Below are positions 51,083-59,903 of a DNA stretch of 64,000 nucleotides, one piece after another (position 1 is the first letter of the stretch; each line of letters begins with the position of its first letter). Made by a program: the position numbers and the translations under genes. Below the pieces are notes generated by a model. That model had not been told where the DNA came from. It did no database searches and worked only from the letters and a program-made list of their open reading frames with translations. Source of the stretch: an uncultured bacterium (GTDB lineage Bacteria > Cyanobacteriota > Vampirovibrionia > Gastranaerophilales > Gastranaerophilaceae); NCBI GenBank assembly GCA_902765215.1, contig CACWZA010000006.1, positions 1-64,000 on the forward strand, in the 5' to 3' direction.

Positions 51083-51643
51083 TTAGCTGTTGTTATTATC
51101 TTCCTGTATCCACTTATAAGACAACAAACTTGTTGAGTCGTCGTCTTTCTTATCATCACCGTAGAACAATGATGTTCTGTTAATCATATGGTTAAGGTCT
51201 TTTTGTTTACGGTTTTCCATTTTAGACTGCAAAATATATGCCTGAACTTCCCCACTTGAAACATAACCGTCATGGTTTGTATCAATATCCGTAAAGTGGT
51301 CTAAAATAGTTGATTGCGCATTTGCAGAAATGCCTGACATACCGCCGAGAGAACTTACCTGATCTCTTGTCAGACCTTTATTTGTCATTTGATTCATCAG
51401 TTTATCAACTTCTTTATTTGATAATTTGCCATCACTATTTTTATCCAAAGTTCCGAAGTTCTGGGATAAATATGATGCAAAAGTCGTTCCGTACGGGCTT
51501 GCTAAAAGGTTCGTATTTGTCATTGCCTTTGACAGATTCTTTTGGGTTAATCCGCCTGAATACATATTTGACAATACGGCATAAGAATTCCTTACACCTG
51601 CATTCACTCCCGCAAAAAGGGACGAAGCACTAAAATTTGCCAT
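51083..51643 (-). CDS. EF-hand protein with two calcium-binding loops, 186 aa
   Basis: Two canonical EF-hand loops are visible: DKNSDGKLSNKEV (near residue 67) and DTNHDGYVSSGEV (near 121), so the protein should bind two Ca2+. The N-terminus (MANFSASSLFAGVNAGVRNS) is Ser/Ala/Gly-rich with no signal peptide. AGGAGATT precedes the ATG. Together with the EF-hand protein at 14837 and the RTX protein it adds to a calcium-related theme. The partner is unknown. Confidence 0.75.
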   Translation of the reverse strand: MANFSASSLFAGVNAGVRNSYAVLSNMYSGGLTQKNLSKAMTNTNLLASPYGTTFASYLSQNFGTLDKNSDGKLSNKEVDKLMNQMTNKGLTRDQVSSLGGMSGISANAQSTILDHFTDIDTNHDGYVSSGEVQAYILQSKMENRKQKDLNHMINRTSLFYGDDKKDDDSTSLLSYKWIQEDNNNS

Positions 51644-51762
51644 GGGGTAATCTCCTGTATATTTTCTCTACCTTCACTAACATCTTAATGATAATTTTTA
51701 AAAAATCAACCCTTTACATGTATGATTTTTTTGAAGGGTAAATTTGTGCTGTCAGCAAATGT

Positions 51763-52572
51763 CTAAATAATTATTCTGATGATAGAGAAAACCTCTCTCA
51801 GCCCCGGATAGTGGTTTTTGTTGTATAACTCAACGAACTTCTCATAACAAGTAGGTGCGAGTTCTTTTGTCTTTTCTATATCGAGGTAAACCCCCTCAAC
51901 AAACCTCGCAAACAATTCACACGGCTCGTTATAATACTTTGACAACTTGTTTATGCGTCGTGATATTTTGGCGCGTTTTCGCTGTTTAGATTTCAGCTTC
52001 AGATAATCAACAAAAACCTCAGGTATATCAGGAAAATCAGCCCTGACTGCAGACACGGAATACACCTTGCTAGTGTTCCACGACTGAACCTTTACCCTGT
52101 CATATTTTTCCAGATACCTCAAATCTGACCAGCGGGAATAACTTCTGAATTCTTTAAACCTCTCGCTGAGCGAAAACTTGGGGTAAGTCATTTTGATATT
52201 ATCAGCAAGCGCTTTTATCCCTGTTTTCAGTTTTTCGCGTTCGGCAGTCAGTTTTTTGCAGAGTGCGTTCTCATCAACATACATTGTAACCGCCAAAAGT
52301 TCATCTCTGATAACCTCGTTATCTTCCCCAAACAGTATTGTGAGGTCTTTCAGCTTTTTATCAAGGTTATAATGTACATAGTGTGCAAACTCATGCACAA
52401 GCGTTTTGACAGCGCTTGTATCATCGAGGGTTTTTGACACATCAATACGGCCTTCCTTAAAAAAGCCACGATTTCCCCTCGCTTTGGTAAATGTTTTTAC
52501 ATCTAACCCGAACGAAGAAATATACCTTATCAGTTCATCTTTTATTAGTGTTTTGTTTCGTGTACCAACCAT
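51763..52572 (-). CDS. Putative HExxH zinc metallopeptidase (ImmA/IrrE-like N-terminal part)
   Basis: The 269-aa product carries LVHEFAHYVHYNLD at about residues 60-73, the HExxH zinc motif, and a downstream Glu-containing helix (IRDELLAVTMYVDENALCKK) that may supply the third ligand. The rest is helical, basic and ends FSIIRIII. This resembles the peptidase domain of ImmA/IrrE proteins, which cleave repressors, but no HTH partner or phage genes are near. It starts 28 bases inside the end of cutA on the same strand, so the two are coupled. Cys/Lys content suggests a cytosolic location. Confidence 0.65.
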   Translation of the reverse strand: MVGTRNKTLIKDELIRYISSFGLDVKTFTKARGNRGFFKEGRIDVSKTLDDTSAVKTLVHEFAHYVHYNLDKKLKDLTILFGEDNEVIRDELLAVTMYVDENALCKKLTAEREKLKTGIKALADNIKMTYPKFSLSERFKEFRSYSRWSDLRYLEKYDRVKVQSWNTSKVYSVSAVRADFPDIPEVFVDYLKLKSKQRKRAKISRRINKLSKYYNEPCELFARFVEGVYLDIEKTKELAPTCYEKFVELYNKNHYPGLREVFSIIRIII

Positions 52573-52862
52573 TGAAGATATTCTTTACTGCAATCAACTA
52601 TAGGTAATGCTATAATTTCAGGAACCTGATACGGATGTAAATCAGAAATAAGGTGCTTGATTGGCTCAAAATTTATCCTGAGAGTCTTAATCATTAATAA
52701 AATCTCTTTTTCTTTTGCCATTTCACCGTCCCACGAAAAGACCGATTCAACTCTATCTATTGCACTAACGCAAGCTGCAAGCCTGTGCTTAATAATATGT
52801 TTTGAAATTTCCTTAGCAACGCGTTTATCAGGTACCGTACAATAAATAACTATAGCATCCAT
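52545..52862 (-). CDS. cutA: Divalent-cation tolerance protein CutA
   Basis: The 105-aa product has the CutA trimer fold landmarks IVIYCTVPDKRVAKEISKHI, RLAACVSAIDRVESVFSWDG and HPYQVPEIIALPIVDCSKEY. CutA is a ferredoxin-like trimer linked to copper tolerance, though its molecular role is still unclear. AAGGAG precedes the ATG. It overlaps the following peptidase-like gene by 28 bases. Confidence 0.95.
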   Translation of the reverse strand: MDAIVIYCTVPDKRVAKEISKHIIKHRLAACVSAIDRVESVFSWDGEMAKEKEILLMIKTLRINFEPIKHLISDLHPYQVPEIIALPIVDCSKEYLQWLVHETKH

Positions 52863-52926
52863 TTTCTTACTCCTTAATCTGTCAATAAAACTATTATAAC
52901 TTTAAATCACAGAAAAGTAAAATATA

Positions 52927-54318
52927 CTATAAATCAAAAATCTTATCAGGGTTAAGTATATTATTAGGGTCAAACACCATTTTAATTTTTTTCATATATT
53001 CAAGCGCCTCAGGTGAAACCGCCTGTGCCAAAAACTCTTTCTTTTCCAGTCCGATACCGTGTTCGGCTGACAGAGTTCCGCCTAAATCGAGGGTAAGCGC
53101 ATAAAACTCTTTTTTCGCCTTTTCGTAGTTTTCCACTTCCGCAGAATTTTCCAAATCTAACGCGATTTGAGGGTGAATATTCCCGTCCCCGATATGGCCG
53201 ACTATTGAAATAATAAGCCTGTATTTTTCTGCTATCTCATTTATCCCGCTCACAAGTTTTGAAATATTTTCCCGCGGAACAATCATATCGTTAGTGAGAA
53301 CATCCGGTCTTAACTTTGCAGTAGCACCAAAAGATGCGCGTCTGCCTGTCCATATTTTTTCCTGTTCTTCTTTATTTCGTGCTATCACAATATCAGTCGC
53401 ACCCGACAATCTCAACACGGTTTCCAGCCGCATTATCTGTGTTTCCATAGAGATATTAAGCCCGTCAACCTCTATAATCAAAGCCGCTTCCTTATCAGTC
53501 AGCAAACCGCACGGATAAAACTTCTCAACCGTTTTGATTGTGTTTCTGTTCATAAAATCAATCGTAGACGGATAAACATTCTTATCTATCATATTCGTTA
53601 CGGAATTTGTAGCATCCTCAACATTGTCAAAATATGCCATAACAACATTGGTAGTTTCAGGCTTAGGTATAAGTTTCAAAGTTGCCTCAACAACAATCCC
53701 GAGCGTACCTTCACTTCCGATAAACAACTGTTCAAGATGGTAACCTGTTGCATTTTTGATTGTATTAACACCAGTTTCCATAATTCTGCCGTCAGCAAGC
53801 ACCACCTTAAGCCCAAGCACATAGTCTTTTGTTGTGCCGTATTTGAAGGTCTTAGGCCCGCCCGCAGACTGTGCTATCGCACCACCTACTGTTGATACCT
53901 TTAAATTTGACGGATCAGGCGGGAAAAACAACCCAAACTTGTCCACTTCTTCCTGCAATTTTCCGACAACGACACCTGCCTGAACCTTTGCTGTCATATT
54001 TGTTTTATTAATTTCCAAAATGTTATCCATCTTGGTAAAATTAATGATTATCCCGCCGCGTTTCGGAATACACGCCCCGACGAGATTTGTACCCGCACCG
54101 CGCGCAACAACGGGGATTCTGTTTTCATTTGCAAAACGCATTATAGACTGTATTTCCTCTATCGTTTCAGGGAAAACAACAACATCCGGCAACACATCGG
54201 ACTGCACATCATTTGTGCCGTCCTGTGAATAAACATAGCATTCCTCTATTGCCGACAAGACATTCTTCTTCGGCAAAATACTTTCTAATTCGGCTTTTAT
54301 TTTTGATTTTGTTACCAT
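52927..54318 (-). CDS. FAD-binding oxidoreductase of the GlcD/D-lactate dehydrogenase family
   Basis: The 463-aa flavoprotein oxidises 2-hydroxy acids such as glycolate or D-lactate. The FAD-binding motif is VVARGAGTNLVGACIPKRGG (near residue 74-93), with QAGVVVGKLQEEVDKFGLFF and FGLKVVLADG-like segments after it, and the C-terminal FAD-oxidase part includes GHIGDGNIHPQIALDLE and LSAEHGIGLEKKEFL. TAAAGT lies six bases before the ATG and no ribosome binding site is present, so a leaderless mRNA is likely. The Fe-S partner GlcF and an electron-transfer flavoprotein are not adjacent. Exact substrate unknown. Confidence 0.9.
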   Translation of the reverse strand: MVTKSKIKAELESILPKKNVLSAIEECYVYSQDGTNDVQSDVLPDVVVFPETIEEIQSIMRFANENRIPVVARGAGTNLVGACIPKRGGIIINFTKMDNILEINKTNMTAKVQAGVVVGKLQEEVDKFGLFFPPDPSNLKVSTVGGAIAQSAGGPKTFKYGTTKDYVLGLKVVLADGRIMETGVNTIKNATGYHLEQLFIGSEGTLGIVVEATLKLIPKPETTNVVMAYFDNVEDATNSVTNMIDKNVYPSTIDFMNRNTIKTVEKFYPCGLLTDKEAALIIEVDGLNISMETQIMRLETVLRLSGATDIVIARNKEEQEKIWTGRRASFGATAKLRPDVLTNDMIVPRENISKLVSGINEIAEKYRLIISIVGHIGDGNIHPQIALDLENSAEVENYEKAKKEFYALTLDLGGTLSAEHGIGLEKKEFLAQAVSPEALEYMKKIKMVFDPNNILNPDKIFDL

Positions 54319-54388
54319 AGTTGAACTTTATTACGCGTAACTCTGCGGGGAATCCCCGCATCATTACCTTTATAACATTTCCCCGCCT

Positions 54389-56674
54389 TTAGTCTTCGTT
54401 GATAAAGGAGGTGAGCTTATCAATGCTTGCGTTTAATTTTTCCATCTTCGCATCAATTTCACTCATCTTTGAGTCTAACACACTTGAATCATTTTTTGCA
54501 ACCAGTTCAAGAACAGTCGTTAACTTTTCATCAAGTTTATTCAGTCTTTCTTCCTGATTTGAGATTAACTCATTTTGTTCAAGAAGTTTGCTTTCTAATG
54601 TGTTAAGAGTTTCGCTGTAATCAATCGGAGCAGGGATAGCTCTTACTTCATCAAGCATTTCTTTGAGTGATGAAGAAACATCATCCGCACCCTGTGCAAT
54701 TGATACCAAAGAATCCAGTTTTGACTGATTTTCATAAATATTGGTAATTGTTTCACCTGCATTATCAACCCACTCTGCAAGCATAATAAGTGATTGATTA
54801 ATTACGCTGTTGTAATTATTGCTTTCTGTGAGAGCCGTCTTGACATCATGTATACTGTCCTCAAGACCTTTGAATTTACTTGCAACAGAAACAGATTTCA
54901 ACTGTTCATCAATTTCTTCAGAAAGCACTTTAAACTCTTTTAATGATGCTTCAATCATATTTGTTGAGTTATCAGAAGTTAACAACAACTTGTTAACCCT
55001 TGTGCTGACACTTGTTACATCATCCTTTAATTTTGCCAGTGTATCAGATATATCACATTCGTCAATCTTGTTGAGTTGTTGTTTCATGGAATCAACCATC
55101 ACAATAACCCCGTTCAATTCTTCGGTAAATTCTTCAGAATTGACAGATACACCGTTCTGAGTAAGTTCGTTCAGATAAATTCTGATTTTTGCAACATCAG
55201 ATTCAATATCCTGCATGCTGTATGTATAATCAGATTCTTCGTCACCCGATTGAAGAATTGATATATTCTTTTTAATATCTGCAAGGAGTTCTTTTATAGA
55301 AATTCTGTCAGGTTCAGAAGTTTCAATTATACTCTTTGTGCATTCTCTGACGATATCACAGAGATCTTCGTTTTGTCTTTTTAATGATTCGCCTCTTGAC
55401 TGAATTTCCGTAACATTATTTTTTATTTCGTTGATAGAATCTTCAACGGCAAGCTTTTTGGCATTAGACTTTTTAGCATAATCCTGAAGATATTCTTTTA
55501 TCTCTTTTAACTCGTCCTGAATAGTATCAAAACTAGAGTTATTCAATTCTGTTGCAGTCGTAAGGTCTTTCAATGTTGCTGAAACCTTATCAAGATCTTC
55601 ATTCTTCGGTATAAGGTTGCCGTCAGTATCTTCTACAAGATATTCCGAAACATTACCGAGCATTGACACAATCGCATTGTAAACATCTTTTCTGAACTGT
55701 TGGGTAACGGTTGTGAGTTCATCTCTGTCCTGAGAAGTCTGAAGTGTGTATGAATATTCGTCAACAATTCTGCTGATATTACTGTTCAGGGTGTGTTTCA
55801 AATCACCGACAGCAGGCAAGTCTTTCAGTTTCGAGAAGTTTTCCAGCTTAGTAAAGATTTCCATTTCTTCGATTAATTTACTAAGTTTTGAAATGCGTTG
55901 TTCTGTCTTAACATTAAGGTTATAGATACCATTTTTAAGCATTTCACATGTTTCATCAAACGCACTGCCCTCAATCCCTGATTGCTCTGCAGATGGAGCG
56001 TTTGCCAAAACATTTTCCTGTATTCTTGTAAAAATGTCGATAATACTTCTTCTCAGGTTATCGGTTGTTTTTTCAACAGTTGTACCGAGAATAGTCATAT
56101 CGTCTGAAAGGTGCTGAACAGCATCGACTGAAACTGCCTTAACAGATTTTTCAAGATATTCAACACATTCTCTCAGATTACTGTTTACATCAGAAATATC
56201 TTTTCTTACTGCATCTGTTGATGCAATACCTTGAGAATAAAGGGTTTCAGTAGTATCTTTCAGTGTTACTGATATATTGCGTTCAATCTCACCAGTCATA
56301 TTCTTGATAATTGCCTGATCAATACCTGCGTTATTTGTTAAGATTTCAAGACGGTTGACTTTTTCAGTGAGTTTTCCCATTAACTCTTTCAAATCTTCAT
56401 TGATAACCTCATCAATGTTTTGATTCATTGTAGCAAGTTCTTTTTTAACTTCCAGTATATTAGTCTGAAGAATAGTGTATTCATCAGTCGGTTTTGCCTT
56501 TTCGTTTGACAACTCATTTACGGCTGTAACAAGTCCGTCTAATGTCTGCAATACATTATAGAACTGATTGTTGCAATCCTCACCGCTTGCCATGCCTGTT
56601 TTCACTTCACTAACAAGCTCTTTAACTTCCTCAAACTTACTTATTAAACTCTCAAGATTATCTGTTTTCGCCAT
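54389..56674 (-). CDS. Long coiled-coil protein, 761 aa
   Basis: Almost the whole length is predicted helix with heptad-like spacing, rich in Glu, Asp, Lys, Leu, Ile and Asn, with low aromatic content. Repeated segments such as LKDLTTATELNNSSFDTIQD, LNELTQNGVSVNSEEF and KLDEKLTTVLELVAKNDSSV look like methyl-accepting-protein or tape-measure type helices. No signal peptide or membrane helix is seen. TATGGT lies five bases before the ATG and no ribosome binding site is evident. A structural or cytoskeletal role is possible. It precedes a FAD oxidase gene by 70 bases on the same strand. Confidence 0.6.
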   Translation of the reverse strand: MAKTDNLESLISKFEEVKELVSEVKTGMASGEDCNNQFYNVLQTLDGLVTAVNELSNEKAKPTDEYTILQTNILEVKKELATMNQNIDEVINEDLKELMGKLTEKVNRLEILTNNAGIDQAIIKNMTGEIERNISVTLKDTTETLYSQGIASTDAVRKDISDVNSNLRECVEYLEKSVKAVSVDAVQHLSDDMTILGTTVEKTTDNLRRSIIDIFTRIQENVLANAPSAEQSGIEGSAFDETCEMLKNGIYNLNVKTEQRISKLSKLIEEMEIFTKLENFSKLKDLPAVGDLKHTLNSNISRIVDEYSYTLQTSQDRDELTTVTQQFRKDVYNAIVSMLGNVSEYLVEDTDGNLIPKNEDLDKVSATLKDLTTATELNNSSFDTIQDELKEIKEYLQDYAKKSNAKKLAVEDSINEIKNNVTEIQSRGESLKRQNEDLCDIVRECTKSIIETSEPDRISIKELLADIKKNISILQSGDEESDYTYSMQDIESDVAKIRIYLNELTQNGVSVNSEEFTEELNGVIVMVDSMKQQLNKIDECDISDTLAKLKDDVTSVSTRVNKLLLTSDNSTNMIEASLKEFKVLSEEIDEQLKSVSVASKFKGLEDSIHDVKTALTESNNYNSVINQSLIMLAEWVDNAGETITNIYENQSKLDSLVSIAQGADDVSSSLKEMLDEVRAIPAPIDYSETLNTLESKLLEQNELISNQEERLNKLDEKLTTVLELVAKNDSSVLDSKMSEIDAKMEKLNASIDKLTSFINED

Positions 56675-56783
56675 CTTTAACCATATCCCACTAAAAAGTC
56701 TACTTTAATGATTATATTTTATCATAAACTGAACTTTTTGACAGAGTGTTAAGGAGTTTTAAGCGATTTGGGGAATTTTGGGG

Positions 56784-57677
56784 CTAAACCTCCTGCACAT
56801 ACCCGAAGGATTTTAAGATATTATCCTTTTTGCGCCAGTCCTTTTCAACCTTTACCTGAAGCCCCAAAAAGACCTTCTTTTCGGTTATTTTTTCCAAATC
56901 TTGTCTTGCCTGAGTACCTACGGTTTTCAAAAGACTTCCGCCTTTACCAATCAGAATACCTTTTTGGCTCTTTGTTTCGCAATATATTGTCGCCCTGATT
57001 TTATCTATTTCAGGTTCTTCTTTGTATTCATCAACCTTAACTGCGACAGAATGAGGAATTTCATCAGATGTATTTATCAGAATTTTTTCCCTGACAATTT
57101 CTTCCACAATAGAGCGCATATTTTCTTCCGTCACTACATCTTCAGGATAAAGAAATTCACCCTCAGGCAAATACTCTTTTATCGCTTCAACAAGTTTTGA
57201 TTTATTTTTCCCTGTTTTAGCGGAAATTCTGACCACCTGCGCAAAATCAGGATAAAGTTCTCTGTAAGAAATTATATTTTCATCAATTTTTTTTGGTGAT
57301 GCTTTATCTGTTTTATTCAAAACCATAATGACAGGTGAAGAGATGTTTTTAAGGACATTTTCAACAATCCATTTATCGCCTTTCCCCGCAGGGGTAGAAA
57401 CATCAACCAAAAACAGAACAACATCGGCATCAGGCACGGACACTTTTGCCTCATCAAGCAAAAATTCACCCAGTTTATTCAGAGGTTTATGCATCCCAGG
57501 GGTATCAACAAAAATAATCTGGGTATCATCAGTCGTATATATACCTTTGATACGTTTGCGTGTTGTCTGAGCCTTATTTGTAGCAATGACAATCTTCTGC
57601 TCTAATATCTGATTTAAGAGAGTAGATTTCCCTACATTAGGCCGACCTATAATTGCTGTAAAACCTGTCTTTGTCAT
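56784..57677 (-). CDS. era: GTPase Era
   Basis: Era is the GTPase that binds the 3' end of 16S rRNA during 30S maturation. The 297-aa product has G1 GRPNVGKSTLLN, G2/G3 up to VDTPGMHKPLNKLGEFLLDE, G4 VLNKTDKA, G5 RISAKTGKNK and the KH domain with IYCETKSQKGILIGKGGSLL. Length and order are normal. TAAAAT lies exactly six bases before the ATG without a ribosome binding site, so the mRNA should be leaderless. This is notable for a gene that acts on the 16S 3' end. Its end is 110 bases from the coiled-coil gene. Confidence 0.96.
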   Translation of the reverse strand: MTKTGFTAIIGRPNVGKSTLLNQILEQKIVIATNKAQTTRKRIKGIYTTDDTQIIFVDTPGMHKPLNKLGEFLLDEAKVSVPDADVVLFLVDVSTPAGKGDKWIVENVLKNISSPVIMVLNKTDKASPKKIDENIISYRELYPDFAQVVRISAKTGKNKSKLVEAIKEYLPEGEFLYPEDVVTEENMRSIVEEIVREKILINTSDEIPHSVAVKVDEYKEEPEIDKIRATIYCETKSQKGILIGKGGSLLKTVGTQARQDLEKITEKKVFLGLQVKVEKDWRKKDNILKSFGYVQEV

Positions 57678-57683
57678 AACCCA

Positions 57684-57689
57684 ATTTTA
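57684..57689 (-). promoter_or_regulatory. -10 box of era placed for a leaderless transcript
   Basis: TAAAAT (57689 to 57684 on the minus strand), then six bases and the ATG at 57677. Confidence 0.55.
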
Positions 57690-58081
57690 ATATAAACATC
57701 CCCGATTTTTCAATACACACTCAATATATTTACCCCCATTTATACCCCCCTACAAAATAAAAATGCCGATCTATTGATACGGCACATACTCACGCTTTTT
57801 ATAGTGGAGGAGAAAATAAAGAAAAGAGATTAGATTAGTTACATATTCCATGTACCCATATATACAAAGTATATAACAAATTCGTTAATACCATCGTTAC
57901 AAAAGTTAAAAATTTTAGGCATAAATTTTGACATTTTTCGATTAAATAATTTTTATTTTTAAAATATCAAATACTCCTAAAACATAGTAGTAGATAATGT
58001 TTTACAAATTTACATTTGCCAATTAAACTAGATTTCAGGGCATAATTTTTATCAAAATTTTCAGGGATTTCCCCTATTTTT
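57690..58081. other. AT-rich intergenic region between era and the 204-aa orphan
   Basis: No gene is apparent. A solo TATATTTACCCCCATTTATACCCCCC motif (about 57723-57748, given in pieces) matches the ends of the inverted-repeat elements. AAATACTCCTAAAA near 57967 also occurs near 8518, and ACTCCTAAAA recurs inside the small-RNA candidate at 11548. GTTACAAAA occurs near 57897. Confidence 0.4.
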
Positions 58082-58110
58082 CATGTTAAGACATGTTACA
58101 AAAAACATGC
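58082..58110 (+). promoter_or_regulatory. CATG-rich upstream element, copy before the 204-aa orphan
   Basis: CATGTTAAGACATGTTACAA, three further A, ACATGC. The minus strand of 62381-62406 has the same sequence without the three A. In both cases ACTTTATAT follows about 30 bases downstream and the ATG 60-70 bases downstream. Confidence 0.65.
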
Positions 58111-58181
58111 TAAAAAAGGCAATTAGTATATACTTTTAGACTTTATATAAATATATAAGAAGAATATTGAGGAGCTATAAA

Positions 58182-58796
58182 ATGAAGTACACACAAGGCG
58201 GAACGGCACCAGTACAACAAGGTTTAACAACCCCAACTATTACATCAAATGTAACCGCGCAAAAGACAGAAAACACCGGTTCAACATTTAATGTTGAAGA
58301 ATCTAATACTGCTCTTCAAAAACTGGGGACAACTGATTTAAGTATTCCGTTTAGTTTTGAAAACTATGCAAACAAATATGTTGCAAGCATGTTCAGATTA
58401 AGCGGGCCACTTGATCCAAACGCTACTGTTCTGAGTAAATTTGACGGAGCAACAACAGTTACAATTAATGATGTTCCAAATGCAATACAGAATGATGCTC
58501 AGGGATTTCAGGCAAGAATTAAAAAAGAAGTCGGTGATTTATTGAGTGCATCAAGAGGTAAAAACGATTCCGAAACAGGTACTGATGCAATTATCAATGC
58601 ATTTAACAGTAAATATGGTGATTTTCTGACAGCTTCTGTATGTATTGATCCGTTTGATAAAAAAGGTACAAGACCTTCTGTAACAATCACGCACAATGAA
58701 ACTCAACAACTTGCAGGATACTTCCCGCACGGAACAACCGTTGAGCAGGTAATGGAACAATCCAGTCAAATGTACGACGGATTGTTATCAGCATAA
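58182..58796 (+). CDS. Orphan protein, 204 aa, under the CATG-rich element
   Basis: TGAGGAG directly before the ATG at 58182 fixes the start; a TTG 15 bases upstream is rejected. The N-terminal 45 residues (MKYTQGGTAPVQQGLTTPTI and following) are polar and rich in Thr/Gln/Asn. The rest is mixed, with IPFSFENYANKYVASMFRLS near residue 58 and a beta-rich C-terminal part (RPSVTITHNETQQLAGYFPH). No signal peptide or membrane helix. No family was recognised. The promoter element is shared with the orphan at 62312. Confidence 0.65.
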   Translation: MKYTQGGTAPVQQGLTTPTITSNVTAQKTENTGSTFNVEESNTALQKLGTTDLSIPFSFENYANKYVASMFRLSGPLDPNATVLSKFDGATTVTINDVPNAIQNDAQGFQARIKKEVGDLLSASRGKNDSETGTDAIINAFNSKYGDFLTASVCIDPFDKKGTRPSVTITHNETQQLAGYFPHGTTVEQVMEQSSQMYDGLLSA

Positions 58797-58874
58797 CCAA
58801 TATAACTATTTATTTTATAACCTCTTTTTGGTATCATTATCACAACAACTGATATAACAAGAAGAGGTTATTTT

Positions 58875-59903
58875 ATGTTTTCAAAAAACAGCATCACCGT
58901 AAAGAATATTATTTTCATAATAATGGTAATAATACTTTTGAGATTCTTATCTCACATAACGGCAATCGTTATGTTATTCTTTGCGGCTTATGTGCTTGCG
59001 TGCTCACTTAATCCGCTGGTTGATAAATTCAGCACAAAAATGAGCCGGCCGTTATCTGCAAGTATTGTTATGAGCGGAGTTACTCTTATCGTGTTTGCAA
59101 TAATACTTCCTATAATCGTTATTGCTGTAAGACAGATAGAACTTTTTGTTATGTCCGCGCCGAAACAGTTTGCACTAATCAAAGCATTTGTACTGAAACA
59201 GCAGATACTCGGACAGTCAGTCCTCTCAATGATTAACCTGCCTTCAATTGTTGAACCTGTTTCAAACTTTACAAAAAGCATAGTAGAACAGTCGATTGCA
59301 CTGACACTCAACTTTGCATCAGCACTTGTTTACCTGCTTGCAATGTGTGTCATAACATATTACTTTATTGTTGATAAAGAGCTTATCCGAAAAGGGTTTA
59401 TGCTGTTGTTCCCCGACCATATAAAACAAAAAGCAGACACCATTATGACAACAATATCTGAAAAAATAGGCCGTTATATTGTTGCACAACTAACGGTTAT
59501 CGCGAGTGTCGGAATATGCGTTATGATACCGCTTTTATGCTTGAAGATAGACTGTGCGGTTCTTCTCGGGGTAATTTCAGCAATACTTGATTTAATCCCC
59601 GTTATCGGACCTACCATTGCAGGAATAATTTGCGTATTTATGTGCTGGAGCTACGGGCCTGTCATTGTCGGACTTATAATCATCTTCTTCCTGCTTGCAC
59701 AATGGATAGAAAATAATTTTATAAGACCGTACATTTTCGGGAAATTCTTCGACCTGCACCCGTTAATAATCTTCTTTGCACTGTTTGTAACAGCGAAATA
59801 TTTGGGAATAATCGGGGTTGTATTAGCACCTGCAATTGCCGCTACAATCGCTGTTTTAATTGACGAGTTATACATTAAACCTATTAACAGAAAGACAAAC
59901 TAA
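58875..59903 (+). CDS. AI-2E/PerM-family membrane transporter
   Basis: The 342-aa protein has the family's hydrophobic layout: two helices at the N-terminus (IIFIIMVIILLRFLSHITAI and following), one near residue 65-90, a soluble stretch to about 140, and further helices including IDCAVLLGVISAILDLIPVI, GPTIAGIICVFMCWSYGPVI and LHPLIIFFALFVTAKYLGII. The IPVIGPTIAG motif is a family marker. Substrates reported for members include autoinducer-2 and Na+/H+; none can be assigned here. AAGAGGTTATTTT precedes the ATG. The radical SAM gene begins directly after its stop codon, so the two form one operon. Confidence 0.9.
   Translation: MFSKNSITVKNIIFIIMVIILLRFLSHITAIVMLFFAAYVLACSLNPLVDKFSTKMSRPLSASIVMSGVTLIVFAIILPIIVIAVRQIELFVMSAPKQFALIKAFVLKQQILGQSVLSMINLPSIVEPVSNFTKSIVEQSIALTLNFASALVYLLAMCVITYYFIVDKELIRKGFMLLFPDHIKQKADTIMTTISEKIGRYIVAQLTVIASVGICVMIPLLCLKIDCAVLLGVISAILDLIPVIGPTIAGIICVFMCWSYGPVIVGLIIIFFLLAQWIENNFIRPYIFGKFFDLHPLIIFFALFVTAKYLGIIGVVLAPAIAATIAVLIDELYIKPINRKTN

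Noticed and set aside
54398-54424. AAAGGAGGTGAGC hairpin like the one at 43331
   Set aside because: It lies inside the coding end of the coiled-coil gene on the other strand and is explained by the codons for LTSFINED.
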